Shown here piece by piece: positions 41,460-51,201 of a stretch of 64,000 nucleotides of DNA (position 1 is the stretch's first letter; each line of letters starts with the position of its first letter). Made by a program: the position numbers and the translations under genes. The notes beneath the pieces are model-generated. The model saw only the letters and a program-made list of their open reading frames with translations, had not been told where the DNA came from and did not search any database. The stretch is from JABMMZ01 sp964438995 (lineage in GTDB: Bacteria > Bacteroidota > Bacteroidia > NS11-12g > UBA955), in assembly GCA_964438995.1 (NCBI GenBank), contig CAYTMQ010000003.1, forward strand, positions 1 through 64,000, written 5' to 3'.

Positions 41460-42623
41460 ATGAAAAACTCAATTTTAAACACCTCAAAAATCTTAATTAC
41501 TTGCAGTATGTTACTGCTAACATTTAACAGTTCGGCACAACAAGCTACTGACAGCATTCGCAAAAAACAAAGTGTAGCTATCGTAGATTTTGATACGAAA
41601 GGATACAACTTTAACCAACAACAAGCCATTCAATTTGTCATCAACGAATTGATTAGAATCGGCACTTATGAAGTAATGGACAAATACGAAGTTGATTACA
41701 TCGCAAAAAAAGACTCCCTTAGTTCAAAAGACTGTTTTTCCAAACCTTGTTTATCTGAATTCGGGAAGAGATTAAAAACAGACAAAATGTTTACTGGCAG
41801 TATCCAACTATTAGGTGATAGGGTTAACATCACACTTAGATTATTGGATGTAAAAACCCAAAGTTTTGAAAAAACCATTGTCAAAGAATTCCTAAACATT
41901 CCTGGCAATGAATTGATGATGATTCGTGTTACCATCAATGAAATGTTTGGCGTTCCAAGCGACCAAGATGTGGTAAGAAAACTGACCATCAAAACAGAAT
42001 TCGACAATGCCGTAAACAATCCATATAAAATGGTATTGAAAGCAGATGGACCAAGAGTTGGCATTGTAGGCTTTACTGGCATCAACGCCGAAGTTCTGAG
42101 AAACCCAGCCAATCAAGGAGGATATGACGCATACCCTTTCATGTTTCAATTTGGTTACCAATTTGAAAAACAATATTTGAATGAAGGAAATTTTCAAGCA
42201 TTAATTGAAATGATTCCAACTATATCTGGCATGGACCAAGGTAGATTGATCCCTAGTTTCACATTTTTAAATGGCTTACGAAACAACAAAACTGGATGGG
42301 AGTTTGCTTTCGGACCAACATTTAATATCGTTAAAATGTCTAAAGGATTCTATTACGATAAAGATGGCAATGGCTCTAGCGATTGGAATTTAGAAAAAGA
42401 CTTAAGTCTATACCCAAACAAAACCTTTGATATTGTGAAACGTCCTGATAGCAGAGGTATTTTAACACCGACAGCTGGATTTCTATTTGCAGCAGGTAAA
42501 ACCTTTAAAAGTGGTAAAATGAATATCCCTTTAAACGTATTTGTTGTGCCAAATTTAAACGGATTTAGATTCGGACTTTCATTTGGCTGGAATGGTAAAG
42601 AACGCTATGAACTAAGCAATTAA
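41460..42623 (+). CDS. Secreted CsgG-like protein with possible barrel C-terminal region
   Basis: The 387-residue protein has a signal peptide (about 1-27, ending SSAQ). An N-terminal domain similar to the CsgG/LpoB/TolB-N fold follows (SVAIVDFDTKGYNFNQQQAIQFVINELIRIGTYEVMDKYEVDYI… MFTGSIQLLGDRVNITLRLLDVKTQ). The second half has amphipathic strands suggestive of an outer-membrane or periplasmic beta structure (WEFAFGPTFNIVKM, LNGFRFGLSFGWNG). It probably acts in envelope assembly or secretion. The next gene starts 18 bases later and is likely cotranscribed. Confidence 0.7.
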   Translation: MKNSILNTSKILITCSMLLLTFNSSAQQATDSIRKKQSVAIVDFDTKGYNFNQQQAIQFVINELIRIGTYEVMDKYEVDYIAKKDSLSSKDCFSKPCLSEFGKRLKTDKMFTGSIQLLGDRVNITLRLLDVKTQSFEKTIVKEFLNIPGNELMMIRVTINEMFGVPSDQDVVRKLTIKTEFDNAVNNPYKMVLKADGPRVGIVGFTGINAEVLRNPANQGGYDAYPFMFQFGYQFEKQYLNEGNFQALIEMIPTISGMDQGRLIPSFTFLNGLRNNKTGWEFAFGPTFNIVKMSKGFYYDKDGNGSSDWNLEKDLSLYPNKTFDIVKRPDSRGILTPTAGFLFAAGKTFKSGKMNIPLNVFVVPNLNGFRFGLSFGWNGKERYELSN

Positions 42624-42641
42624 CTTTAAACATGAAATATC

Positions 42642-43289
42642 ATGAAAAATCATTCTACTGTAAGGATATTTATTCTGGTGACTTTGATAGCCCAAGCATG
42701 CGTTTCACTTGCACCAGTAAATTCTACTTTCGACAATGCCACATTAATCAAAAAAGGTGAAGTTGAAGTTAGTGCACATTATTCTGAATATTATGATAAA
42801 TATTATGATGACATCGCTTTAATCAACAGAAATTGGGGCGTAAAATTTGGCCTTGGTCTCTCAAAAAACTCTGATGTAAAAATTCGATATGAGAATTTGA
42901 TACCAAGAGGCGAAAATTACTACGTCAATTTCTTTAGTATGACACCTCGATTCAATATCAAAAGAGACAAAAGTGTTTTCAATTTACCAATCGGTATTTA
43001 TTGGGACGACAGCGATCACGAATTAATTGTTGGTCCGGGGTTTAGTTTCAATAAAAAATTCAGTAAACACTTCGAGCTGAATTACCATATAAAAATTGAT
43101 GCCTTTCTGAATTCATGGTACCTATATGCAGGCTCTCAGATAGGTGCTGGATTTAGCAATGACATCAATCAATGGGCAATTCGACCAGAAATTGGATTCA
43201 TGAAAAACTTAACAGAATTAGATGATGGCTCTTTCCTAACGTACGGACTAGGCTTATGCTTCTACTTGAACAGACCTCCTGTGAAATAA
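42642..43289 (+). CDS. Predicted barrel-like envelope protein (possible lipoprotein)
   Basis: The 215-residue protein starts with a signal containing a lipobox-like IAQAC (Cys20). It then shows alternating strands (WGVKFGLGLSKNSDVKIRYENL, FNLPIGIYWD, LTYGLGLCFYLN) typical of small beta-barrels. It follows the CsgG-like gene closely and ends at a bidirectional terminator. No family name can be given. Confidence 0.6.
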   Translation: MKNHSTVRIFILVTLIAQACVSLAPVNSTFDNATLIKKGEVEVSAHYSEYYDKYYDDIALINRNWGVKFGLGLSKNSDVKIRYENLIPRGENYYVNFFSMTPRFNIKRDKSVFNLPIGIYWDDSDHELIVGPGFSFNKKFSKHFELNYHIKIDAFLNSWYLYAGSQIGAGFSNDINQWAIRPEIGFMKNLTELDDGSFLTYGLGLCFYLNRPPVK

Positions 43290-43310
43290 GCTGAGTATTT
43301 CAATGTTGTA

Positions 43311-43342
43311 AGTAGCCTGAAGTGTCATAGCTTCAGGTTACT
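43311..43342. terminator. Bidirectional terminator between convergent genes
   Basis: AGTAGCCTGAAG (43311-43322) pairs with CTTCAGGTTACT (43331-43342), with one G-T pair and an eight-base loop. It lies between the barrel-like gene (+) and the small membrane gene (-) that ends at 43343. Confidence 0.7.
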
Positions 43343-43528
43343 TCATTTTACAGCCTGACCAAAATTCACAAACTTTTTAAAATGATTGAAAGGCAATCCA
43401 AAAAAAAACAAAGACAAGACCAATAGAATTGGTTTATGATCGATTTTAGCCCAATAACTTAAATACAAAATACCTGACAAATAAATCAATCCGACGACCA
43501 AATGAACGTATTTGTTTTTAAAATTCAT
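43343..43528 (-). CDS. Small membrane protein (61 residues, two TM helices)
   Basis: The product has two hydrophobic helices (HLVVGLIYLSGILYLSYWA and ILLVLSLFFFGLPF) separated by a short polar loop. It has no known domain. It occupies an isolated position between a terminator and the DUF3352-like gene. Codon use is host-like and the ATG is unambiguous. Confidence 0.5.
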   Translation of the reverse strand: MNFKNKYVHLVVGLIYLSGILYLSYWAKIDHKPILLVLSLFFFGLPFNHFKKFVNFGQAVK

Positions 43529-43614
43529 GGTGCAAACATAGACCTATACCATAGCGATTTTATAACGCTTAGATAAATGATTTAAGTTTTCCGATAAAAT
43601 TTTAAAAACCTGAC

Positions 43615-45621
43615 CTAAGGCACTTCGTCTGGACCTTCACCACCAAACAACCGCTCTAATAAATTCAATTTCTTTAGAACACCGTCTTTATATTTCTCTT
43701 TATAATCGAAATTTCCATTTGGTTTGTAGTATTTCCAAGTACCTTCTTTAATGCCATTTTTATATCTACCTTTTACTTTTATAACAGCATTTTCGTAATA
43801 CTCAATATAGGCACCATCCATCACTTGTCCATCCATTTCCATACTCACTTTAGGATTCCCATTCTCATAATACGTAGTATTCATATTGTCTTGGAAATTC
43901 TTAATCAAGAACAAATCCATTGCTGTTAAAGTGTCTGTTTCACTATCGCTAGTATCCACTACTTCAACTTTAGGTGTCCAAGCTTTATATTGAGTTCCAA
44001 TTACAGTTCTCATTCTGTCACCATCACCCGATAAACTCAAGCCAACATGGTTGAAACATCTGATGTACTGTTGGTTTTTCTGAGAACTTGCCCAGCTCTC
44101 TGAATTCAACAACCCTTTGAAGTTTGCAAAGTGATAATTCGGACTGATGTATGCCATGACACTGGTTTTATCTGCAAACTTAGACCTGAAGTTTCTGTAC
44201 TCTTCTTTATTTGATAAAGTCTTTTGAGCCACAAAATCATCAATGGTTACCAAAAGTGTTTTTGGATCATCGCTCATAACCACATAATCGCCAAGTATGG
44301 TGTAATATGGTTTATCAATCTTTGAAAACAATTTACCAAAAAACGCCTTAAACAAGCCCTTTACTTCAATGTATTTAATTTCATACCCATTGTATACAAC
44401 ATTGGTAAATCTAATCGGCGTGCGCTTTCTAATTTGATTTTCCAATTCTGTCAATTTTTCTTTGGCCAAATTGATGTTGCTGGCTTTAATAGCCATAATA
44501 CTTCTCACCTTATTGCCAATCAATACATCGGTTTCATATTGAGCTATAGCTACTTCATCTCCTATCCAATCGAATATGTGGGTTTGAACTTTAATTTTCA
44601 ATAGCCTTTCGATTTTCTTTATAGCAGCTTGTTGATCGGCATATGCTGCAGCATCCTTCTGCATGATTTTATCCAAATTTCCATAGAATGTATTAAAATC
44701 ATTGAAGCCCATACTCAAGAAAAATGACGTTTTATCAGAGAATACTTTTTCGGCATCTGAACTTGCTTTACCCGATACAGAAAGTGCTTGCAAGTACGAG
44801 CTCAAACTATCGTTTACAATCGAGTAACCATCAGCTAAAAACACATCATTGTCTAATGAACAATCCAAACCACTATAGTAGAGAGAAGAAAACAATTCTT
44901 TGATGTCTTTCACATCGTCCATATACACACCAAGATATTGGTGAAAAGTACTGTGATTCAAAAAGACTCTACACATACCTTCGTCTGAAGTCAATTGTGT
45001 AACTTCTGTAAACTTAGGGTCCAAACCCATTTGCTCACTTGGTGTAAGAGAAGCATGCACAACTTTATCCATCAACAACTTGTTGTATGATACCACCAAA
45101 TAATTCTTAACAAAGGCTATCGACAACACATCTCTTGTTTTAGGGTCGGCATACTCGTTTATTTCAACATCAGAAGAGTTTCTTACAGTATGTGTGTATC
45201 CAAATTGTTTGATGAGGTTGGTAAGCGATGCCTTTACTATATCCGACTTCGACGCTTCTGCCATGTCAGCATAATACACAAAGTCGTAGTCTTTTTGCTT
45301 TGTCATGTGCACAGAAATAAGCAAATGTCGCTGACCTAACAATGAAAACACTTGTTGATTGGACTTTATAACTTCATCTAAAATATCTGCATTGGCCCCT
45401 ATTTCAGAAAATGCAGGAAAAGTTTTCAATCCAGTCCACATATCACTGCCACTAAAGGTTTGCCAATGCCCAACTGGGTCTTTGGTTTCAACCACCATCA
45501 CAGCATCATTAGGCACCAGATAAAAGCCATCTACAAATTTATTCGGACTGTATTTGACCCATAAAAAATAGCCACCAACAATGGCTGCTATAACCAATAA
45601 AACAATTACAACTTTTCTCAT
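43615..45621 (-). CDS. DUF3352-like membrane-anchored protein with C-terminal MORN-type repeats
   Basis: The 668-residue protein has an N-terminal membrane anchor (about 3-23). A long extracytoplasmic region follows whose start (GFYLVPNDAVMVVETKDPVGHW) is typical of DUF3352-type proteins. The C-terminal ~90 residues contain YwqK/MORN-like repeats (YYENGNPKVSMEMDGQ, YYENAVIKVKGRYKNGIKEGTWKYYKPNG). The function of such proteins is unknown; an envelope role is likely. It overlaps the M3 peptidase stop by 4 bases, so both are cotranscribed. Its anchor-plus-start layout is echoed by the DUF4836-like protein at 49367-51109. Confidence 0.7.
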   Translation of the reverse strand: MRKVVIVLLVIAAIVGGYFLWVKYSPNKFVDGFYLVPNDAVMVVETKDPVGHWQTFSGSDMWTGLKTFPAFSEIGANADILDEVIKSNQQVFSLLGQRHLLISVHMTKQKDYDFVYYADMAEASKSDIVKASLTNLIKQFGYTHTVRNSSDVEINEYADPKTRDVLSIAFVKNYLVVSYNKLLMDKVVHASLTPSEQMGLDPKFTEVTQLTSDEGMCRVFLNHSTFHQYLGVYMDDVKDIKELFSSLYYSGLDCSLDNDVFLADGYSIVNDSLSSYLQALSVSGKASSDAEKVFSDKTSFFLSMGFNDFNTFYGNLDKIMQKDAAAYADQQAAIKKIERLLKIKVQTHIFDWIGDEVAIAQYETDVLIGNKVRSIMAIKASNINLAKEKLTELENQIRKRTPIRFTNVVYNGYEIKYIEVKGLFKAFFGKLFSKIDKPYYTILGDYVVMSDDPKTLLVTIDDFVAQKTLSNKEEYRNFRSKFADKTSVMAYISPNYHFANFKGLLNSESWASSQKNQQYIRCFNHVGLSLSGDGDRMRTVIGTQYKAWTPKVEVVDTSDSETDTLTAMDLFLIKNFQDNMNTTYYENGNPKVSMEMDGQVMDGAYIEYYENAVIKVKGRYKNGIKEGTWKYYKPNGNFDYKEKYKDGVLKKLNLLERLFGGEGPDEVP

Positions 45622-47336
45622 TTTGCTTCTTGATGTTTTAATGTTTGTAATTTATCCCATACGAAGTTGAATAGCTCACCTACGTATTCTTTTGAAAAAT
45701 CAAATTTCACATTTCCTGCTTTATATAATTCAGGAATCGTTTTGGTATAGCCCAACTTCAACATGTTCTTATAACCATCTAATCCTTTTGTTTTGTTGAG
45801 TAATACATTTCTCCAAATAGCGATTGCTCCTAATTGTGCAAATCCATATTCAATATAATAGAATGGCACTTCATACAGATGCAATTGCTTTTGCCAAGAA
45901 TACTCAAGAAAATGTTCATAGCCACTCATATCTGTTACACCTGTATCAAAGCGTTTACAAATCATTATCCACTCTGATTTGCGTTCTTCATTCGTATGAT
46001 TTGGATGTGTGTAAATCCAATGTTGAAATGCATCAATGGTGGCAATCCAAGGAAGTGTGGCTATAACTCCTTCCAACTGCTCTATCATGGCTCTATTCAA
46101 TTCGTTTGTATTGTCGAAAAATGTGTTCCAACCTTCCATACTAATCAACTCCATAGACATACTTGCAACTTCTGCAACTTCCATTGGCGCATTTTTAAAC
46201 GCATTTAATTCAAGAGACTCACTTAAAAATGAATGCATGGCATGACCACCTTCGTGTACCATTGTTTCAACATCTCTCAAACTACCTGCTGCATTCATAA
46301 AAATAAACGGAATACCGCTCTCTGCTAAGGGATAATTATAACCGCCTGGCGCTTTACCTAACCTGCTTTCTAAATCTAAAAAACCTTTATCAGCCATTAC
46401 CTTTAAATTAGCTGCAAATTGAGGCTCTATAATTTCGAAACATTTTATAGTTTTATCTAATAGCTCATTGCCACCATTGAATGGTTTTAATGGTTCTCTA
46501 TTCAAAGAATCAACTGCTAAGTCGTATGGCTTTAATGTGTCATAACCCAAATTGGCTTTTCTTTCTTCTTCAATCTTTCTGCACAAAGGCACGACAACTT
46601 TTTCAATAGCATCGTGAAAGCTAAAGCAATCTTCAACGGAATAATCAAATCTTCCCATAGCTTGATGCATATAGTCTCTGAAGTTTTCAAAACCGGTATT
46701 TACGGCTACTTGATGTCTTAGCTTGATCAATTGATTGAACAAGTCATCCAATTCATCTTTGCTTTGCAACCTTCTATTGTTGATGGTTTCGTATGCCTGC
46801 TTTCTTTTCTCTCGATCAGTTAATTTCAGTTTATTGGAAGCCTGTTGTAAGGTTAGAGTTTCTCCATCAATCTCAACCGACATTGCACCAGTGATGCTGC
46901 CATACTTTTGTGACAATGTTTGCAACTCAGATTGCAATGGAATATTTTCTTCTCTAAACAATTCTATAGCATTAGCAATGGCTCTAAAATATATTCTATA
47001 TGCGTCATCGCCTATTAGTTCGGATTTAAATGGAGATTCATTGATTTTTTTGTTCAATGCATCTTCATAAGGCGCGATGTTAGGCTGAATATTCGTAACA
47101 AAATCGATGTATGCAGCTTCTAATGCTTCATTGGTGGTATCGCATGTCATTTTGATATAACGCCATGCCATATCCTCACTAACCATACTCTCCAATTCAC
47201 TGATATCTGCTAAAAATGTTTTGTAGTCAGACAAAGTCTGTATTTGTCTATTCTGTAATTCATCGAAATACACTTTAAGTGTATCCCATTGAGAAATTTT
47301 AAAATCCTGCGGAAGGAAGTGCCTAATTCTGCTCAT
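45618..47336 (-). CDS. M3 family metallopeptidase (oligoendopeptidase F-like)
   Basis: The frame opens at a TTG (47360), but the ATG at 47336 matches the start of the conserved N terminus (MSRIRHFLPQDF), giving 572 residues. The zinc-binding motif HEGGHAMHS lies near residues 361-369, with the second zinc-ligand Glu in the following EVAEVASMSMEL helix. Enzymes of this family degrade short peptides in the cytoplasm. There is no signal peptide. It shares an ATGA junction with the DUF3352-like gene. Confidence 0.92.
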   Translation of the reverse strand: MSRIRHFLPQDFKISQWDTLKVYFDELQNRQIQTLSDYKTFLADISELESMVSEDMAWRYIKMTCDTTNEALEAAYIDFVTNIQPNIAPYEDALNKKINESPFKSELIGDDAYRIYFRAIANAIELFREENIPLQSELQTLSQKYGSITGAMSVEIDGETLTLQQASNKLKLTDREKRKQAYETINNRRLQSKDELDDLFNQLIKLRHQVAVNTGFENFRDYMHQAMGRFDYSVEDCFSFHDAIEKVVVPLCRKIEEERKANLGYDTLKPYDLAVDSLNREPLKPFNGGNELLDKTIKCFEIIEPQFAANLKVMADKGFLDLESRLGKAPGGYNYPLAESGIPFIFMNAAGSLRDVETMVHEGGHAMHSFLSESLELNAFKNAPMEVAEVASMSMELISMEGWNTFFDNTNELNRAMIEQLEGVIATLPWIATIDAFQHWIYTHPNHTNEERKSEWIMICKRFDTGVTDMSGYEHFLEYSWQKQLHLYEVPFYYIEYGFAQLGAIAIWRNVLLNKTKGLDGYKNMLKLGYTKTIPELYKAGNVKFDFSKEYVGELFNFVWDKLQTLKHQEAK

Positions 47337-47449
47337 ATAGTTTGGTAATGAAAGTTGCAATAACCTTTCAAACTTAATAGAAATAAAAGAAATTTCTATT
47401 ACAATATGTGCACATTATATCAATAGAATCTGGCCTTTTTTAGTCGATT

Positions 47450-47524
47450 TTAAACATCAAATTTAGATTTGCCATGTGCCTCAAATACCAGAAACATCAC
47501 GAGGAAAACAAGAGTCTTTTTCAT
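47450..47524 (-). CDS. Very short ORF encoding a signal-peptide-like 24-mer (possible gene remnant)
   Basis: ATG at 47522-47524 opens a 24-codon frame beginning MKKTLVFLVMFLVF, a typical Sec signal, followed by only a few residues and TAA. It lies 17 bases after the ABC permease gene on the same strand. It could be a decayed secreted protein or a real membrane peptide. Similar leader-only remnants are common after gene loss. Confidence 0.3.
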   Translation of the reverse strand: MKKTLVFLVMFLVFEAHGKSKFDV

Positions 47525-47541
47525 AGTTAAACAAATACATC

Positions 47542-48729
47542 TTAATTTCCTGATTTTGCAAAATTCCTAATCAAACCATAGGTGCTAACCGCATTAAACA
47601 GTATAAAAAACACCACCAATCCCAACCCAGAAAACACTACTGAAGCGGACATCATACCACTTAATTCAAACCCCTTTTCGGTCATAAATTGATTGAAATA
47701 AAGTTTCACAACATATAGCGATATCAAGCTAAGTGATAACACCACAGACATCAATAAGACATAAAATTTTAAATATGCCCAAAACAGGGTTTGTATCGGA
47801 TAGCCTATCTGTAACAACGTTTTTATTTCGTATTTTGAGTTGTTAATTAGCAATTGCGCATACTGAAGAAAACCTAATATCGACAAGGCTATTATAACCA
47901 AACAAACAATTAAGACGACACTTAATATACTCTTCAATAGCGAACTCAATTTTCCTGATTTCAACAACTCTAAATTCGTCTCATATCGGTTGTCGTTGAT
48001 GTATTCTATCAATTCTGGATTTGAAGGATCTTTTGACAATACAACCAATCTAGATACACCTCTTGAATCAGCATTTCCGTATTGTGCATTGGCAAAATTC
48101 AAGAATTTTTGTGGCACTAAAATAGAATTTATTCTGTCAGTAAATCCAGCAATAACACCCGGCAACTCCAATTCCTTACCGTTTCCGCTGATCACAATTT
48201 TCAAACCAGCCATTTTCGCCATATTCTTACTTATTTGTGGTAGTCCCTGACTCGGAGCAAATCCAAAATTGTACAAATTCAAGTAATCGGTTGGCAATAT
48301 AATTGGCACGGGCTGACCTTCATGCCAATTCCATTCGCTCGACTTTACATCTAAAAACTCATCAGGCACCGATTCAAAAAACATATCAGTCATCATGGTT
48401 TTATCTTGCAACTGAAATCCAGTTTGAGCTCTAAATTTATTAGCCTCAAATACCCCAATTTTTTCTACTGATTTCAAAGCCTTGAATGCTGAAATTTCTT
48501 CTTCTGAAAACACAGCTCCTTCTCCTGATATGGCATTGACTATGCTAACTGTTTTATTGACTACTAGAAATTGCGAGCTCACCAAATCCTTTCTGGTATT
48601 GAATATCGATTGAACATCCAAATATATCTGAGTAGAACCCATCATTAAAAGCAAACCAAATAGACTTCCAAGCAATACAACAGTCAATTGCAAATAATTT
48701 TGTTTGGATAAAATCAATTGTCTAATCAT
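47542..48729 (-). CDS. ABC transporter permease (FtsX/MacB type)
   Basis: The 395-residue protein has one N-terminal membrane helix, a ~200-residue extracytoplasmic domain and three C-terminal helices (about 270-292, 316-338, 360-382). This is the FtsX/LolCE/MacB layout of mechanotransmission exporters. It pairs with the LolD-like ATPase encoded directly upstream (ATGA overlap). The substrate could be a lipoprotein, peptide or toxic compound. FtsX itself is usually shorter (~300), so LolC/E- or MacB-like is more likely. Confidence 0.8.
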   Translation of the reverse strand: MIRQLILSKQNYLQLTVVLLGSLFGLLLMMGSTQIYLDVQSIFNTRKDLVSSQFLVVNKTVSIVNAISGEGAVFSEEEISAFKALKSVEKIGVFEANKFRAQTGFQLQDKTMMTDMFFESVPDEFLDVKSSEWNWHEGQPVPIILPTDYLNLYNFGFAPSQGLPQISKNMAKMAGLKIVISGNGKELELPGVIAGFTDRINSILVPQKFLNFANAQYGNADSRGVSRLVVLSKDPSNPELIEYINDNRYETNLELLKSGKLSSLLKSILSVVLIVCLVIIALSILGFLQYAQLLINNSKYEIKTLLQIGYPIQTLFWAYLKFYVLLMSVVLSLSLISLYVVKLYFNQFMTEKGFELSGMMSASVVFSGLGLVVFFILFNAVSTYGLIRNFAKSGN

Positions 48730-49364
48730 ACTGCAATAACTTTATCCATTTTAAGACGACTATCTGCTCCCAATGAAGTAAGTATCAATCCTGCCGACTG
48801 CTTTTTACATTGTGCATCTATCAATTGCTCCATTTTGTTAGTATTATCCTCATCAAGGTGACTAAATGGCTCGTCTAACAACAACCATTTAAAAGGCTGA
48901 GACAAAGCTCGAATCAGTGCAATCCTTTGCTGTTGACCCATAGAAAGATGTTTGATTTTTTTACCCAACAAACTTGTGACGCCTAAAGTTTCGGCCATTT
49001 CCCGTATTTCTGCATCCGATACAAAAGAAGTCAATCGTTGCTTTAAAACAATATTTTGCCAAGCTGTTAAATCGTCGAAAAGTCTAAGGTCTTGGAATAC
49101 TATGGCCAAACTCTTTTGACGCAAATCTGACCATTGATTCAATTTGATGTCTTTTACCGATTGGTTGCCAATTATAACAGTTCCAGAAAAGTCAGAGCGC
49201 AAACCATAGACATACGATAAAAGCGTTGACTTACCTTTACCTGAATGGGCTTTTACAAGGTAATAGTGTCCAGATTGAAAAATGGCTTCTTTGCCCCACA
49301 AACTCTCTTCATTGAATTGATTCTGTAGAGGAGCCGGAACCACAGAATTGAGTAGAATGTCCAT
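48726..49364 (-). CDS. ABC transporter ATP-binding protein (LolD/FtsE type)
   Basis: The 212-residue protein carries Walker A HSGKGKST, Q-loop VFQDLRLF, signature LSMGQQQR and Walker B LLLDEP. The first Gly of the usual Walker A pattern is replaced by Ala, which is tolerated in some family members. It pairs with the permease encoded downstream and follows the DUF4836-like gene by 2 bases. Confidence 0.88.
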   Translation of the reverse strand: MDILLNSVVPAPLQNQFNEESLWGKEAIFQSGHYYLVKAHSGKGKSTLLSYVYGLRSDFSGTVIIGNQSVKDIKLNQWSDLRQKSLAIVFQDLRLFDDLTAWQNIVLKQRLTSFVSDAEIREMAETLGVTSLLGKKIKHLSMGQQQRIALIRALSQPFKWLLLDEPFSHLDEDNTNKMEQLIDAQCKKQSAGLILTSLGADSRLKMDKVIAV

Positions 49365-49366
49365 GA

Positions 49367-51109
49367 CTAGTCTTTAAAGAACACGTCAGCTTGTTTCACC
49401 AATCTAAAAAGAGCATTACCTCTTGATTCGGTTAAGTTGATGACCATCTCGCCATTGTATCCTTTGCTGGTCATTTGAATGTCTTTAAACATCTTCATAT
49501 AAGTCATAAACTTATCAGATTCCTTTTTATCAGAATTGGAATTACCAGCTAATTGACCAATGATGTCTTTATACATTTCAGTATTTAAATCAACATACAT
49601 AGAACCTGCATAATCTTTGGCCAAATCTTTTGCTGGTCCTTCTATTTTGCCATCTAACTTTCCTTTAGAGCGCATCTTATCAGCAAGCACTTTATCGTTT
49701 GATAAAAACAATTTTCCCTTTGCAGGAACAGCGTAAATTATAAAATCACTATTGTAAGGCATTAAAAAACCTCTTTCTGCAGATGCACTATCGAGTAGAG
49801 GCAGAGCATTATATACTTTATTCAATACATTTTGGTCTTTAAAACTAACTGATCCAGTAAACACTGGCATCTGTTCTTTTCTAACACCAATTACTACTCT
49901 TTCATATTGATTGGTTAGTGGATCAAATTGATAATCGACATCCTCTTTATCGTATGTTTTGAAACCTACTGCAGCAACTGTCATTTCTCCACCTAAGGCA
50001 CTGATCATTTGCTTAAGATTCAGACCAAGCGGCTTCAAGCCTTCATTAACATTTTCCTCAAAATTTTTGCGCATATGATCTCCACCATAAGACTCTGAAT
50101 ATCTTTCACCATCCTCTTTAGAAATTTTATTAGCCAAATCGATGAGACTTTGCAATTTTGAAGGTTCAATGTTAAAGGCGTACAAAGCCAAAAGATTTTT
50201 ATCTGTTACAGCACTTAAAGCCTCATCAGACAAGCCTTTTTCTTTCATAAAATAGTATTTATCAAAAACAGATTTGTCTCCATAGAAATTAGAATTTAAA
50301 ACGATTTTATCGCTTTCAAAATTCAGAAAAAATCCAACTTTCATCTCTGAAACAGCATTCAAAATAGTAGAAATTTCTTTGTCTTTGTATTTGTTTTTCT
50401 CTTTAAAACTTTCGCCAAACAAACTAGCGTAATTTACATAAACCGCTAAATCTGCATCTTCATCAGCAAATTCATTGAACGCTTTATCTGATTTAATACA
50501 ATCTGCTTCTTTTAAAGTAAACAGTTTTCTAGCCACATCAACCATAGGCACTTCCTTTTTATCACCGTAGCCCCACATATCAAAATAAGCGTACTTCTTT
50601 TCTATGTGCAAAAAACCAACGCTATTCCATGCCAATATCTCGTTCTTTTTACCGTAATACGTAAATGTTTTATCATTCAAAATGGCTTCTTTTGCACCTG
50701 GCATTTTTTGGACAGTTTCTTTGAAATTGTCTTGATTGCTCAATGCTCCTACAATTACAGAATAACTTTCGTCATCTACCTTAGTTTCAAAATAGTAAAA
50801 ATCGCTGAACACATCTATTCCTACTTTGCCATGATCTTTTATAGTTCTTCTAAAAATCCTTGTCATTAAAGAACCGCCCTTGCCATCAATTTCGTTTTGT
50901 AATTCTTTTTTGTACAACAGTGTGTTTTTAAACTCACCTTTTAATTCCAATTTATTGGCTAAACTTTTAGCATCAATTCTTAAAACATACTCCGAAGATT
51001 TTGGAATAAACGCGAGATGTTTCGTAGTTCCAGTAAATTTAAAATAGGCTACCGTTCCTGCACCAACAAGTACAAGTCCAACCAGTATCCAAATGGCTTT
51101 CTTTGACAT
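49367..51109 (-). CDS. DUF4836-like membrane-anchored protein
   Basis: The frame opens at a TTG (51133), but the ATG at 51109 starts the anchor sequence MSKKAIWILVGLVLVGAG (580 residues). A large extracytoplasmic region follows, containing HLAFIPKSSEYVLRIDAKSLANK and FYYFETKVDDESYSVIVGAL, as in the Bacteroidota DUF4836 family of unknown function. It is encoded with the exporter pair and may be its partner. Its layout mirrors the DUF3352-like protein at 43615-45621. Confidence 0.7.
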   Translation of the reverse strand: MSKKAIWILVGLVLVGAGTVAYFKFTGTTKHLAFIPKSSEYVLRIDAKSLANKLELKGEFKNTLLYKKELQNEIDGKGGSLMTRIFRRTIKDHGKVGIDVFSDFYYFETKVDDESYSVIVGALSNQDNFKETVQKMPGAKEAILNDKTFTYYGKKNEILAWNSVGFLHIEKKYAYFDMWGYGDKKEVPMVDVARKLFTLKEADCIKSDKAFNEFADEDADLAVYVNYASLFGESFKEKNKYKDKEISTILNAVSEMKVGFFLNFESDKIVLNSNFYGDKSVFDKYYFMKEKGLSDEALSAVTDKNLLALYAFNIEPSKLQSLIDLANKISKEDGERYSESYGGDHMRKNFEENVNEGLKPLGLNLKQMISALGGEMTVAAVGFKTYDKEDVDYQFDPLTNQYERVVIGVRKEQMPVFTGSVSFKDQNVLNKVYNALPLLDSASAERGFLMPYNSDFIIYAVPAKGKLFLSNDKVLADKMRSKGKLDGKIEGPAKDLAKDYAGSMYVDLNTEMYKDIIGQLAGNSNSDKKESDKFMTYMKMFKDIQMTSKGYNGEMVINLTESRGNALFRLVKQADVFFKD

Positions 51110-51201
51110 AATAAATAGATTCTTTAAAGGCAAATATAGTACTTTACTATGGCCTTCAAAACTTTAGAATTACTTTATTTAAATTGCTGCAATCTAGAAA
51201 A

